Shown: positions 35,527 to 43,413 of the stretch, in pieces
Layout: every line of letters begins with the position of its first letter
Numbering within the stretch: position 1 is the first letter of the stretch
DNA from: Algibacter_G agarivorans
Lineage (GTDB): Bacteria; Bacteroidota; Bacteroidia; Flavobacteriales; Flavobacteriaceae
Direction of reading: 5' to 3'
NCBI RefSeq assembly: GCF_039543245.1
Contig: NZ_BAABJJ010000029.1
Span: 62,001 to 126,000, forward strand
DNA: 64,000 nucleotides
Made by a program: the position numbers and the translations under genes
The notes under the pieces: generated by a model
What the model was told of the DNA's origin: nothing
Database searches by the model: none
The model's input: the letters and a program-made list of their open reading frames with translations, nothing else

Positions 35527-37137
35527 ATGACTATTAAGAATATTTTCATATTGACTATGATAATGACGTGCTCTCTTATTTATGGACAAGAAACTAAGGT
35601 TCCTTTAAAGGGAAAAATAACTTTTATAACATCTAAAAATGTATATGTGAAGTTTGATAATACAGCTATGATTAAAGTAGGAGATACCTTAAAGACTATT
35701 GATAATGTGCCTTGTTTATTGGTTAACAACAAGTCTTCAAACTCGGTGGTTTCAGTTAAAATAGGGGATTGTGTAATTGAAAAAGGCATGATAGTGACTT
35801 ACTTAATTAAAAGTATTAAAGAGCGGGTAATTGAAGAAGAAGCTGTAGTAGAAAACATTGGAATAAGTTATAATGACTCGATAAAAGCGATATCAAAAAA
35901 CTCAAAAAAAACTTATTCTGAAGATATTAGGGCGCGATTATCTGCTTCAAGTTATAGTACAGTTTCAGAAGTTAGAGATGACCGTCATCGATTGATGACA
36001 CGACTCTCCATAAACGCTAATCATATTAACCATTCTAATTTTTCAGTGGATACCTATCTTAATTATAGATATAATATAAATTCTAGTGAAACTAATAGTT
36101 TGAGTAACGATAACTATTTAAGGGTGTTTAATTTGGCTGTGCGGTACGATGTTGATTCAACCTTATCAATTACTGCAGGTAGAAAAATTAACTATAAAAT
36201 ATCATCACTTGGCGCTATTGATGGTTTACAGGCTGAAAAGTTTTTCGGTAAGAATTATGTTGGTGCCATAGCTGGATTCAGACCAGATATTTTTGATTAT
36301 GGATTTAATCCAGACTTATTGCAATATGGTGCTTATGTTGGTAGATTGACAGATAGTGAAAACCTTCATTCGCAAACTACATTAGGGATTGCTGAACAAC
36401 GAAATAATAGCGATTTGGATAGACGATTTACGTATTTTCAACATTCTAGTACCATAAATAAAAAACTAAACCTTTTTGCGACTGCGGAACTAGATATATT
36501 TAATAAGGTTAATGATTCTATAAGTAACAGCCCTAGATTGACTAATTTGTATGTTTCGGCGCGATACCGTTTTAATAGAAAAGTTAACCTAGCATTATCA
36601 TACGATTCAAGAAAACGAATTATTTATTATAAGACTTATGAAACTGATATTGAAGAAATTTTGGACGAAGATATAGCAAGACAAGGTATTAGAGCTAGAA
36701 TTAATATAAAACCATTTAAGAGTGTGTTTACAGGTTTTAGTTATAGTAAACGGTTTCAAAGTAACAGTCAAAATAAATCCGATAATATCTATGGGTTTGT
36801 TAGTTTTTCTAATTTACCAATAGACGGTAGAATGTCTTTAACTTATAACATGAATTCATCTAACTATTTAGATAGTAATATAGCATCATTAAGATATTCT
36901 AGACAATTTATGGACGATAGATTGAATGCTGATTTTTATTATCGATTTGTGAATTACAAATACACCACAAACGTACCAGAATTTAGTCAACATTATGTGG
37001 GTACGTACTTGTCTTATTATTTGGATAGGTCATTAATAATAAGCCTTTCAGGAGAATATTCAACCTATAATCAAGAAGATAATTTTAGAATAAATACACG
37101 AATTATAAAACGCTTTTTTAGAAAACGAAAAAAATAA
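35527..37137 (+). CDS. Outer-membrane beta-barrel of the multiheme operon
   Basis: The 536-residue protein has a signal peptide (ending LIYGQ near residue 21) and a small beta domain (about 25-95, LKGKITFITSKNVYVKF). After a short linker come about 400 residues of alternating amphipathic strands with aromatic girdles (for example SVDTYLNYRYNINSS, LNADFYYRFVNYKY, GTYLSYYLDRSLIISLSGEYSTY). It looks like a porin of 18-24 strands. It has no clear similarity I can name to MtrB/PioB, but its position after two multiheme cytochromes suggests an equivalent role as a sheath through the outer membrane. A basic tail follows the last strand. Confidence 0.75.
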   Translation: MTIKNIFILTMIMTCSLIYGQETKVPLKGKITFITSKNVYVKFDNTAMIKVGDTLKTIDNVPCLLVNNKSSNSVVSVKIGDCVIEKGMIVTYLIKSIKERVIEEEAVVENIGISYNDSIKAISKNSKKTYSEDIRARLSASSYSTVSEVRDDRHRLMTRLSINANHINHSNFSVDTYLNYRYNINSSETNSLSNDNYLRVFNLAVRYDVDSTLSITAGRKINYKISSLGAIDGLQAEKFFGKNYVGAIAGFRPDIFDYGFNPDLLQYGAYVGRLTDSENLHSQTTLGIAEQRNNSDLDRRFTYFQHSSTINKKLNLFATAELDIFNKVNDSISNSPRLTNLYVSARYRFNRKVNLALSYDSRKRIIYYKTYETDIEEILDEDIARQGIRARINIKPFKSVFTGFSYSKRFQSNSQNKSDNIYGFVSFSNLPIDGRMSLTYNMNSSNYLDSNIASLRYSRQFMDDRLNADFYYRFVNYKYTTNVPEFSQHYVGTYLSYYLDRSLIISLSGEYSTYNQEDNFRINTRIIKRFFRKRKK

Positions 37138-37141
37138 AATT

Positions 37142-37945
37142 ATGAATCACATCATTAAATTTTCAGTCATTACTCCATTATTTATAATAATAACTGCTTG
37201 TAACAACAATCCCAAAGTTATTAGTCCTACTGTAGAAGATAATAGCTCAAAAACGTCTTCAGGAATATTTAGTGAATCACCATCAAACCAAAGTGTAGAC
37301 TTTAATAAGACACCTTCATCAGAATTTCATAAAGTGATAGTAAATGAAGTGTTGCCCACAAAAAAATATGTGTATCTCAATGTTTCCGAAGGCGATAAAA
37401 AGTTTTGGATTGCTACTGGAAAAACAGACGTAAAAGTTGGCGAAACGTATTTGTATAGGGGTGGATTGCTAAAAACAAATTTTGAAAGTAAAGAGTATAA
37501 TCGGGTTTTTGAAACGGTGTATTTAGTAACTAATCTCGTTCCTGAAAATCATGCCAATAATTCAGGAAAAATTGGCACAAGTGATTATACAGTGATAAAA
37601 CAAAACACGCCTACAAAAGTAGCTATTGAAACTCACACCGATAAGGTTGTAATAGATAAAGGTTCTGTTAGCATTGCAGATTTAGTGAAGAACCCAAAAA
37701 AATATGACGGCAAGACCATTCAATTAAATGGTATTTGTACTAAGATTAATGCAGGTATTATGAATAGAAATTGGATTCATTTGAAAGATGGTAGTAAAGA
37801 TGATTTCGACCTTGTAGTAACATCAGATGCGTTTGTTCCTGAAGGTTCAGCACTTACCATAAAAGCACTCGTAACCTTAAATAAAGATTTTGGTGCGGGT
37901 TATAAATACGATTTGATTTTAGAGAATGGCGTTGTTATTAAGTAA
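37142..37945 (+). CDS. OB-fold-like lipoprotein, last gene of the multiheme operon
   Basis: The 267-residue protein has the lipobox ITAC followed by NNN. After a Ser/Asn-rich linker there are two beta-rich domains. The second (about 177-267) reads VSIADLVKNPKKYDGKTIQLNGICTKIN ... IMNRNWIHLKDGS ... YKYDLILENGVVIK. This resembles the OB-fold-like proteins found beside c-type cytochrome genes in several phyla. The first domain has a similar VLPTKKYVYLNVSEGDKKFWIATGK segment, so the protein may hold two copies. It starts 4 bp after the barrel gene and overlaps the convergent ccsA end by 8 bp. Confidence 0.75.
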   Translation: MNHIIKFSVITPLFIIITACNNNPKVISPTVEDNSSKTSSGIFSESPSNQSVDFNKTPSSEFHKVIVNEVLPTKKYVYLNVSEGDKKFWIATGKTDVKVGETYLYRGGLLKTNFESKEYNRVFETVYLVTNLVPENHANNSGKIGTSDYTVIKQNTPTKVAIETHTDKVVIDKGSVSIADLVKNPKKYDGKTIQLNGICTKINAGIMNRNWIHLKDGSKDDFDLVVTSDAFVPEGSALTIKALVTLNKDFGAGYKYDLILENGVVIK

Positions 37946-39485
37946 TTATTTTATGCTTTCTCTTTTTTAGATATGCTAGTACACTTATTACAATGATGCA
38001 TGCTACGACGATGTATATCCATTTTGGAATAGGTGCTGGATCGCCTGTGGCATAAGAATGTAATCCTGATAAATAATAGTTTACACCATAATACGTCATT
38101 ATAACCGTTGCCAATCCAAAAATAGTAGACACATTATAAACAAATAAACCTGTTAGTTTTGGAATAATGCGCATGTGCAATATAAAAGCGTATACAAGAA
38201 TGGTAACTAGTGCCCAGGTCTCTTTAGCATCCCAACCCCAATAGCGTCCCCATGATTCATTAGCCCAAATACCACCTAAAAAGGTGCCTACACTAACCAT
38301 AACTAAGCCACCAAAAATCGTTAATTCACTTATATATGACATTTCAGTAACAATTCTTTTAACCCGCTCTTTGTTTGCATTAGTAATGAAAATCATCAAT
38401 ATTAAATTTATTAAACCGATAATAGCTCCCAACATTAAAAATCCATAACTACCAGCTTCTAAGGATACATGGATAGTTAACCAATACGATTTTAAAACGG
38501 GTACTAAAGGCGTGATTTCTGGATCGAGAAAACTAAGCATGGATACCATAAGTATTGTGGATGCTAATACCATAGTTGCTGCCAATCCACCAAAGGATTT
38601 TCTAGTAAAAATAACGCCAGCTAGGGTAGTGGTCCATGCAATGTAAATCATGGATTCATAACCATTGCTCCAAGGTGCTCTTCCAGAAACATACCAACGT
38701 AAACAAAGACCAATAGTATGAGCAACAAAGCCTAAAACAACAAGTGTAATGAGTATTTTATATATGGTTTTTAGTTTGGTATTAGGTTTAAAAATGGATA
38801 AGAATAAAAACAATAAAAAGGTCAGACTTAGAATAAAGTAAAAACTTGCCAAACGATTGAAAACGTTGAAATTATTAAGAAATATCTCTGCATTAATTTT
38901 TGTTGATGAGGGTAAAATAGCACTACCATTTTTAATTTGATACCCTTTAAGTTCGTTTAATAAATTGTTCGCGTCTGTATAATCATTGGTTTGAATTGCT
39001 GTTTTAAGTGCATTACCATAAGCATTAAAAAAGTTGATAGCAACATGACTCTCGTGACTATCATTACCATGATTATGTCGAGCAATCCATGTATTATTGG
39101 CATCGTTTTTTATAGGAATTATTTTAAGCAAGCTCCCAGAAAAAGCCATGCTTAAAATATTAAGCCGTTCATCAATTTTTAACAATTCTTTTTCATAAAC
39201 ACCTCTATCTTTTGGGTTAAGGTCGTAAACTCTTCGTACTTCAGTTTGTAATTTATAAATGCCTTTTTCACCAAAGAAATCTCGATAAGAAGCATAATTT
39301 GTATTTACACGTAATTGGTCTAATATTTTTTTGTGATTACCGAGTTTAATAATTTTAACGTTATGCCAATCACGACTATTTGCAAACATGCTCAATAATA
39401 TTTGGTCTGCACTCAACCCGTCGATACTTTCCTTACGATGTATTTTTCGCATAATTTCCCTAGACAAAGTATGAATAGGTTTCAT
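37938..39485 (-). CDS. Cytochrome c assembly protein, CcsA half (3' part of a split ccsBA gene)
   Basis: This 515-residue multi-pass protein has the haem-handling WWD motif (WGRYWGWDAKETWALV) and flanking conserved histidines, the hallmark of CcsA/ResC in system II cytochrome c biogenesis. Upstream of the first ATG the same frame stays open to about 39656 and reads AHTITSSSISAQTHD ... KEHADTFSELAVQDFKGR, which continues the protein. In Bacteroidota ResB and CcsA are normally one protein of about 1,050 residues. Here a frame change near 39639-39642 separates them. It ligates haem to exported cytochromes such as the adjacent operon products. Confidence 0.85.
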   Translation of the reverse strand: MKPIHTLSREIMRKIHRKESIDGLSADQILLSMFANSRDWHNVKIIKLGNHKKILDQLRVNTNYASYRDFFGEKGIYKLQTEVRRVYDLNPKDRGVYEKELLKIDERLNILSMAFSGSLLKIIPIKNDANNTWIARHNHGNDSHESHVAINFFNAYGNALKTAIQTNDYTDANNLLNELKGYQIKNGSAILPSSTKINAEIFLNNFNVFNRLASFYFILSLTFLLFLFLSIFKPNTKLKTIYKILITLVVLGFVAHTIGLCLRWYVSGRAPWSNGYESMIYIAWTTTLAGVIFTRKSFGGLAATMVLASTILMVSMLSFLDPEITPLVPVLKSYWLTIHVSLEAGSYGFLMLGAIIGLINLILMIFITNANKERVKRIVTEMSYISELTIFGGLVMVSVGTFLGGIWANESWGRYWGWDAKETWALVTILVYAFILHMRIIPKLTGLFVYNVSTIFGLATVIMTYYGVNYYLSGLHSYATGDPAPIPKWIYIVVACIIVISVLAYLKKRKHKIIT

Positions 39486-39553
39486 GCGCCCTTTAAAATC
39501 TTGAACTGCAAGTTCGCTAAAGGTGTCTGCATGTTCCTTGCTAACAGTATGAG

Positions 39554-41074
39554 CTAAGTAAGCATCTTGGTCTTGATGTAAACTATGGTCATGAGTTTGG
39601 GCAGAAATTGAGCTTGATGTAATTGTATGAGCAATATTAAAATAAACGTACCACTTTTAGCTCTAATCTTTTTAATTTTTTGTAACACTTGATGAAATCT
39701 GGTGTTTTTACTAAAAAACACCATGATTAAACCAATAGTTAATAAGGCATAACCTATGTAAGAAATTAGAGTTCCCCAATAATCATTATTTACACTTAAG
39801 TATGTGCCTTTTTCATCTTTATCAAAAGAAGACTGAAAAAAACGATACCCTTCATAGTTTAAGATATTATTCATAAAGATTCTGAAGTCCATTTTTGTGT
39901 CATTCCTTTCATCTAACAAAACCACTTCACTTGCGTAAGAGGAAGCACTATTGGTTCCTGGATATTTATCTAGAATGAATTTTTTTAAATGAATTGAAAA
40001 CGGTAAATGAATATCCTTTGATCCATACGAAACAGCAATATCAATATCGTCAAAATTTACCATTTGTGGTCTTCCTGACATGCCTCGACTTCCATAAACT
40101 GTCGTTTCTTGAACAGTTCCGTTTACAGAAACATCCATAGTTAGTGCAGTAACACTTTCATTTTTTACTTTAACCGATTCCGATTCTAAAATGATTTTAG
40201 CTTTTTTGTTAAATTCAGAAAATACAAAATTATTCATCCCATCAGAATATAAAGAACGTAGTTTTAATAAGCTATAAGTATGAGTTGGGAATATGGTGTC
40301 TCTTTTTTGAGTAGCCATCACCATTTGGGTTAAAGGTTTATTTGTTTTAAATCGTAAGGAATCTTTAGAATAAACAATGTTAATAGCTCCTGTTAATTCA
40401 GTATTCTTGAAATTATATATAACATTTCTAATACGCTTGGTTTGTCCTTTGCTGATAAAGTATTCTTCTCTACCATTCATTCCTGCTACAACAATTTTGA
40501 GCGTTGGCAAGCCAGATTCTGTAGAGGTCAATGTTTGCTTTGGATTTGGTATATAGGCTTTTACTTTAACGTTTATTAAATCACCATCAATCAAGTATGA
40601 TTCTTGCCAGTTATTATTGCCCAAAGAAGCAAAAAGTACAGGTTCATTAAAGTTGTAAGTTTCTCCATCCTTTTTAACCTTAAATTTTAAATAGGTATTG
40701 GAAGATAAGAAGTTATTTGAAGCTGTATTTTCTCGAATATGCATCATACCTTCAAATCCGAAATATCTTGTTATTCCTGCTCCTAAAAAAATAACAATGA
40801 TTGCCGAATGAAAAAGTAATAGTGACCACTTTTTTTGTGATATCATTCTAAACTTAAAGATGTTAACTACAATTGAAATGCTAAATAAAAGAAGAAGTAA
40901 TTCAAACCACCACGCTTTAAAGATGACCTTTTGAGCAGCACTTGTACCAAAATCATTTTCGATAAAAGTTGCAACCGCTATGGAAATAGCAAATAATAAC
41001 ACATAGAGACCAGCAGCTTGTGTGTTAAAAAAAAGCTTAAAGTATTTAGTTATTGGGGCAAATTGTATATTCAT
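39554..41074 (-). CDS. Cytochrome c assembly protein, ResB half (5' part of a split ccsBA gene)
   Basis: This frame of about 506 residues carries the ResB-like domain, with N-terminal transmembrane helices, FHSAIIVIFLGAGITRYFG, a periplasmic domain and the YRFFQSSFDKDEKGTYLSVNNDYWGTLISYIGYALLTIGLIMVFF block. Its last 30 residues (from LILLIQLHQAQ) read out of frame relative to the CcsA half. One extra T in the run at 39639-39642 would fuse both into about 1,045 residues. The ATG at 41074 is preferred over a TTG at 41083. It is either a real mutation, a programmed shift or a sequence error. Confidence 0.82.
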   Translation of the reverse strand: MNIQFAPITKYFKLFFNTQAAGLYVLLFAISIAVATFIENDFGTSAAQKVIFKAWWFELLLLLFSISIVVNIFKFRMISQKKWSLLLFHSAIIVIFLGAGITRYFGFEGMMHIRENTASNNFLSSNTYLKFKVKKDGETYNFNEPVLFASLGNNNWQESYLIDGDLINVKVKAYIPNPKQTLTSTESGLPTLKIVVAGMNGREEYFISKGQTKRIRNVIYNFKNTELTGAINIVYSKDSLRFKTNKPLTQMVMATQKRDTIFPTHTYSLLKLRSLYSDGMNNFVFSEFNKKAKIILESESVKVKNESVTALTMDVSVNGTVQETTVYGSRGMSGRPQMVNFDDIDIAVSYGSKDIHLPFSIHLKKFILDKYPGTNSASSYASEVVLLDERNDTKMDFRIFMNNILNYEGYRFFQSSFDKDEKGTYLSVNNDYWGTLISYIGYALLTIGLIMVFFSKNTRFHQVLQKIKKIRAKSGTFILILLIQLHQAQFLPKLMTIVYIKTKMLT

Positions 41075-41152
41075 AAATACCAACTAATTAGGATTCTTGT
41101 TATGACTAAGCAATATTTGGAAGATAACATCCTTGGTTTGCACAGTACTCTT

Positions 41153-41319
41153 AATGAACTCATTTAAACTTTTTTTAATTGGCTGTAAAATGATATTTTT
41201 CACTCACTTTTTGTCTTTTTATAACTCCGTAACGATGCTATGCAGTTCAAAAAAGTCTTCAATTGAGCAAAAAAACTTCTATTTTTCGCTTCAATCAAAA
41301 AAGTTTAAATGAGTTCATT
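41153..41319. mobile_element. MITE-like element with 23-bp perfect terminal inverted repeats
   Basis: The left end at 41153-41175 (starts AATGAACTCATTTAAACTTT) is repeated exactly in reverse complement at 41297-41319. The 121 bp between holds no reading frame. It lies in a 367-bp gap with no gene. Size and termini fit a non-autonomous transposon remnant. No target duplication was obvious. Confidence 0.55.
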
Positions 41320-41450
41320 ATATAAACAACTAACCCAATAAGATTACGCAGAATAATTTTATAACCAAGTAAATAGAAAATAGAAACGAATTTAACCCAT
41401 CACTTTGAAGCTTATTTGGTATAAAGTGCCTAAGTACTTGAATTCTAATA

Positions 41451-41747
41451 CTACTTAAAGTTTAATAGAAAATTAGGACAGAAAACGGGAAGGATAAAAA
41501 ACACAAATAAGAAAAACAAGACCGCCCAAAGTGCTCTTATTAAAAGTGGATATGCAATAACATCTCCCTTTACACTGGGTTTTAATGAGTGCGCAATCAA
41601 ACCGTGAATGCCCATATTTAAAAGCATAAAAACGAGACTTGAAATTACAATTAGAAACATTTTAGTGTGAGTCTCTTTGATGGTATATAAATAAACACCC
41701 AATGCTATAGAGATCACTATCAATATTCTATATATTCTTCTTGACAT
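41451..41747 (-). CDS. Small membrane protein
   Basis: The 98-residue protein has three hydrophobic helices (about 6-23, 29-50 and 70-90) and short loops. I do not recognise a family. It follows the universal stress protein gene by 17 bp on the same strand, so it is probably co-expressed from that gene's palindrome-controlled promoter. Confidence 0.65.
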   Translation of the reverse strand: MSRRIYRILIVISIALGVYLYTIKETHTKMFLIVISSLVFMLLNMGIHGLIAHSLKPSVKGDVIAYPLLIRALWAVLFFLFVFFILPVFCPNFLLNFK

Positions 41748-41764
41748 TGTTATAGCTGTTTAAA

Positions 41765-42640
41765 TCATTTAAGGTTTAGGAAATGAAACATTCCAAAGTT
41801 GTTTTCGTTAAAGCTCATTAACGGAATCCTACCATAGCCTTCTAGTTTTTTTACTAAATCCTGGTGGAACCATTTTCTGAGAATTCCTCTCTTTTCTCTT
41901 TCGAGCATAACTACTAAATCGGCTCCAATATCTCCTAGATATATTCTAAGAGACTCATAAATGGCTTCTGAGAATATAATTTCAAACGTTATTTTTTCAT
42001 AATCCACCTTCTCTTTTAGCATGGCTTTAAACCATGCCATTTGTGATTCTCCCGCATACTCTTTTTTTGTAGAGATATGAACCACATGTATTGTAGCATC
42101 AAAGGCTTGTGCGATTCCTGCAATTTTTTGAATAACTTCAATATCTGCATCTGCTTCATAGTCTGTAGCATAAACAATGGTGTTAATCTGTTCGTAGCTG
42201 GCATATTCAGGGACTGCCAATACCAAACAGTGCGCCTTGTCAATGAGCTTCTTTGTAGTATTGCCCATAATGAGATCTTTTAATAAATTGCTGCCTTTCA
42301 TTCCTACAACAATCATAAAGGCACGAATTTCATCAGCTTTAGAAACAATACCATTAACCACAGATTTATCTTCTACAGCCTCCATGATCACATTCCTTTC
42401 ACCTAAGTTAGCTCCTAAATGCTTAGAACAGAATTTCTTAAGTTTAGCATTGTGCTCTCTGTAAGCATCTGCTTCAATATCTGGAAAAGGTTCTTCTACG
42501 TCCGTTAGCAATATTGTCGGGTAGTCAAATATGTGAGTTACGAAGAGTTTGGCATTCAGGTTTTTACTGATGCCGTAAGCATACTTTAAAGCAGTAATTG
42601 AATTACTAGAATAATCGGTAGCGCATAAGATTTTTTTCAT
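41765..42640 (-). CDS. Universal stress protein (tandem UspA domains)
   Basis: This 291-residue protein has two UspA domains. The first (about 1-142) opens with KKILCATDYSSNSITALKYAYGISK and has the nucleotide-loop region VGMKGSNLLKDLIMGNTTKKLIDKAHCLVLAVP. The second (about 150-285) opens with NTIVYATDYEADADIEVI and has a degenerate loop (LEREKRGILRKWFHQDLVKKL). Such proteins aid survival under starvation or low oxygen. Its promoter carries the strongest TGAC-N4-GTCA palindrome of the window. Confidence 0.92.
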   Translation of the reverse strand: MKKILCATDYSSNSITALKYAYGISKNLNAKLFVTHIFDYPTILLTDVEEPFPDIEADAYREHNAKLKKFCSKHLGANLGERNVIMEAVEDKSVVNGIVSKADEIRAFMIVVGMKGSNLLKDLIMGNTTKKLIDKAHCLVLAVPEYASYEQINTIVYATDYEADADIEVIQKIAGIAQAFDATIHVVHISTKKEYAGESQMAWFKAMLKEKVDYEKITFEIIFSEAIYESLRIYLGDIGADLVVMLEREKRGILRKWFHQDLVKKLEGYGRIPLMSFNENNFGMFHFLNLK

Positions 42641-42661
42641 CTTTTTATTATTTCAATAAAA

Positions 42662-42735
42662 CAAAGTTATAACCCGAAACCAAGGAGCTAAATGACCTAG
42701 GTCATTTCATTATTAGACCTCCTAAATTATTTTTG
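42662..42735. promoter_or_regulatory. Bidirectional activator palindrome and paired -7 elements (box 1)
   Basis: The perfect palindrome AAATGACCTAGGTCATTT (42690-42707) is centred at 42698.5. On the minus strand TAACTTTG (42669-42662) and on the plus strand TATTTTTG (42728-42735) both end exactly 36.5 bp from the centre. It serves the universal stress protein gene and, on the other side, a leader of about 200 nt ahead of the ArsC-like gene. Confidence 0.8.
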
Positions 42736-42940
42736 TCTTATATAATTATAGAAAAGGACTTAATGGTGAATATGTTTTTGATGCAGAATAGCGCTTAAAG
42801 TGAATAAGTAAAACAATGTACATCTAAACAGAAATCTCAAACTTACTCATAACATTAAAAAACTATCCTGAACTCTGTTGTACTTTAGATAAAAACCCGA
42901 TGACCAATCGCGAAGCACATCAAAATAAATAATTAGTTTA

Positions 42941-43318
42941 ATGCTAAATATTATGGGAGAAATAGCCACTTCAGACAGACAAATCACGTTCTTTTACAGC
43001 TCTAAATCTGTAAGAGCAAAACAGGCATTGGCTTATGCTAAAGCAGAAGGGCTACCTATTCGAGACATTGACATTTTAAAAACTCCTCTTACGGGAACTC
43101 AGATAGCCGAATTAGCTGACCGACTGCACTTAGAGATAAAAGATTTGGTCAATCAAGAACATCCTTCTTATAAATCGCGCTTTGAACATCATAATTTTTC
43201 TTCTGAGGATTGGATTAAGATGATACAACACAATCCCGATATTATGAAACAACCTATTGCATTACGAGGAGATATAACCATTCTAGTGGAAACGCCTACC
43301 GATATTATTAAAATATAA
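42941..43318 (+). CDS. ArsC/Spx-like thioredoxin-fold protein without cysteines
   Basis: The 125-residue protein follows the arsenate-reductase-like layout: an N-terminal strand ITFFYSSKSVRAKQALAYAKAEG, the RDIDILKTPLTGTQIAELADRL block and the C-terminal HNPDIMKQPIALRGDITILVETP. The catalytic cysteine expected after the first strand is replaced (FYSSKS), and I find no cysteine in the protein. It is thus unlikely to be an arsenate reductase. A structural or regulatory role is possible. A second ATG at 42953 is also possible. Its promoter is the plus side of box 1. Confidence 0.75.
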   Translation: MLNIMGEIATSDRQITFFYSSKSVRAKQALAYAKAEGLPIRDIDILKTPLTGTQIAELADRLHLEIKDLVNQEHPSYKSRFEHHNFSSEDWIKMIQHNPDIMKQPIALRGDITILVETPTDIIKI

Positions 43319-43413
43319 GGGGACAGCTTTTTTGAGTTTAGAATACTCGCCTTTTTAAAACTCTCAACTAAAAGTCCACTTTTTTGTTGCAAGTCCGCAA
43401 TACAGAATTGGTA

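Noticed and set aside
39630..39660. Programmed -1 frameshift site in ccsBA
   Set aside because: The sequence at the transition (ATTTTAATA) does not form a canonical X-XXY-YYZ slippery heptamer, and no clear stimulatory hairpin follows. A one-base deletion is simpler.
42741..42940. Small protein in the long leader before the ArsC-like gene
   Set aside because: The only early ATG frame is 11 codons with no recognisable features. It is described as a leader instead.
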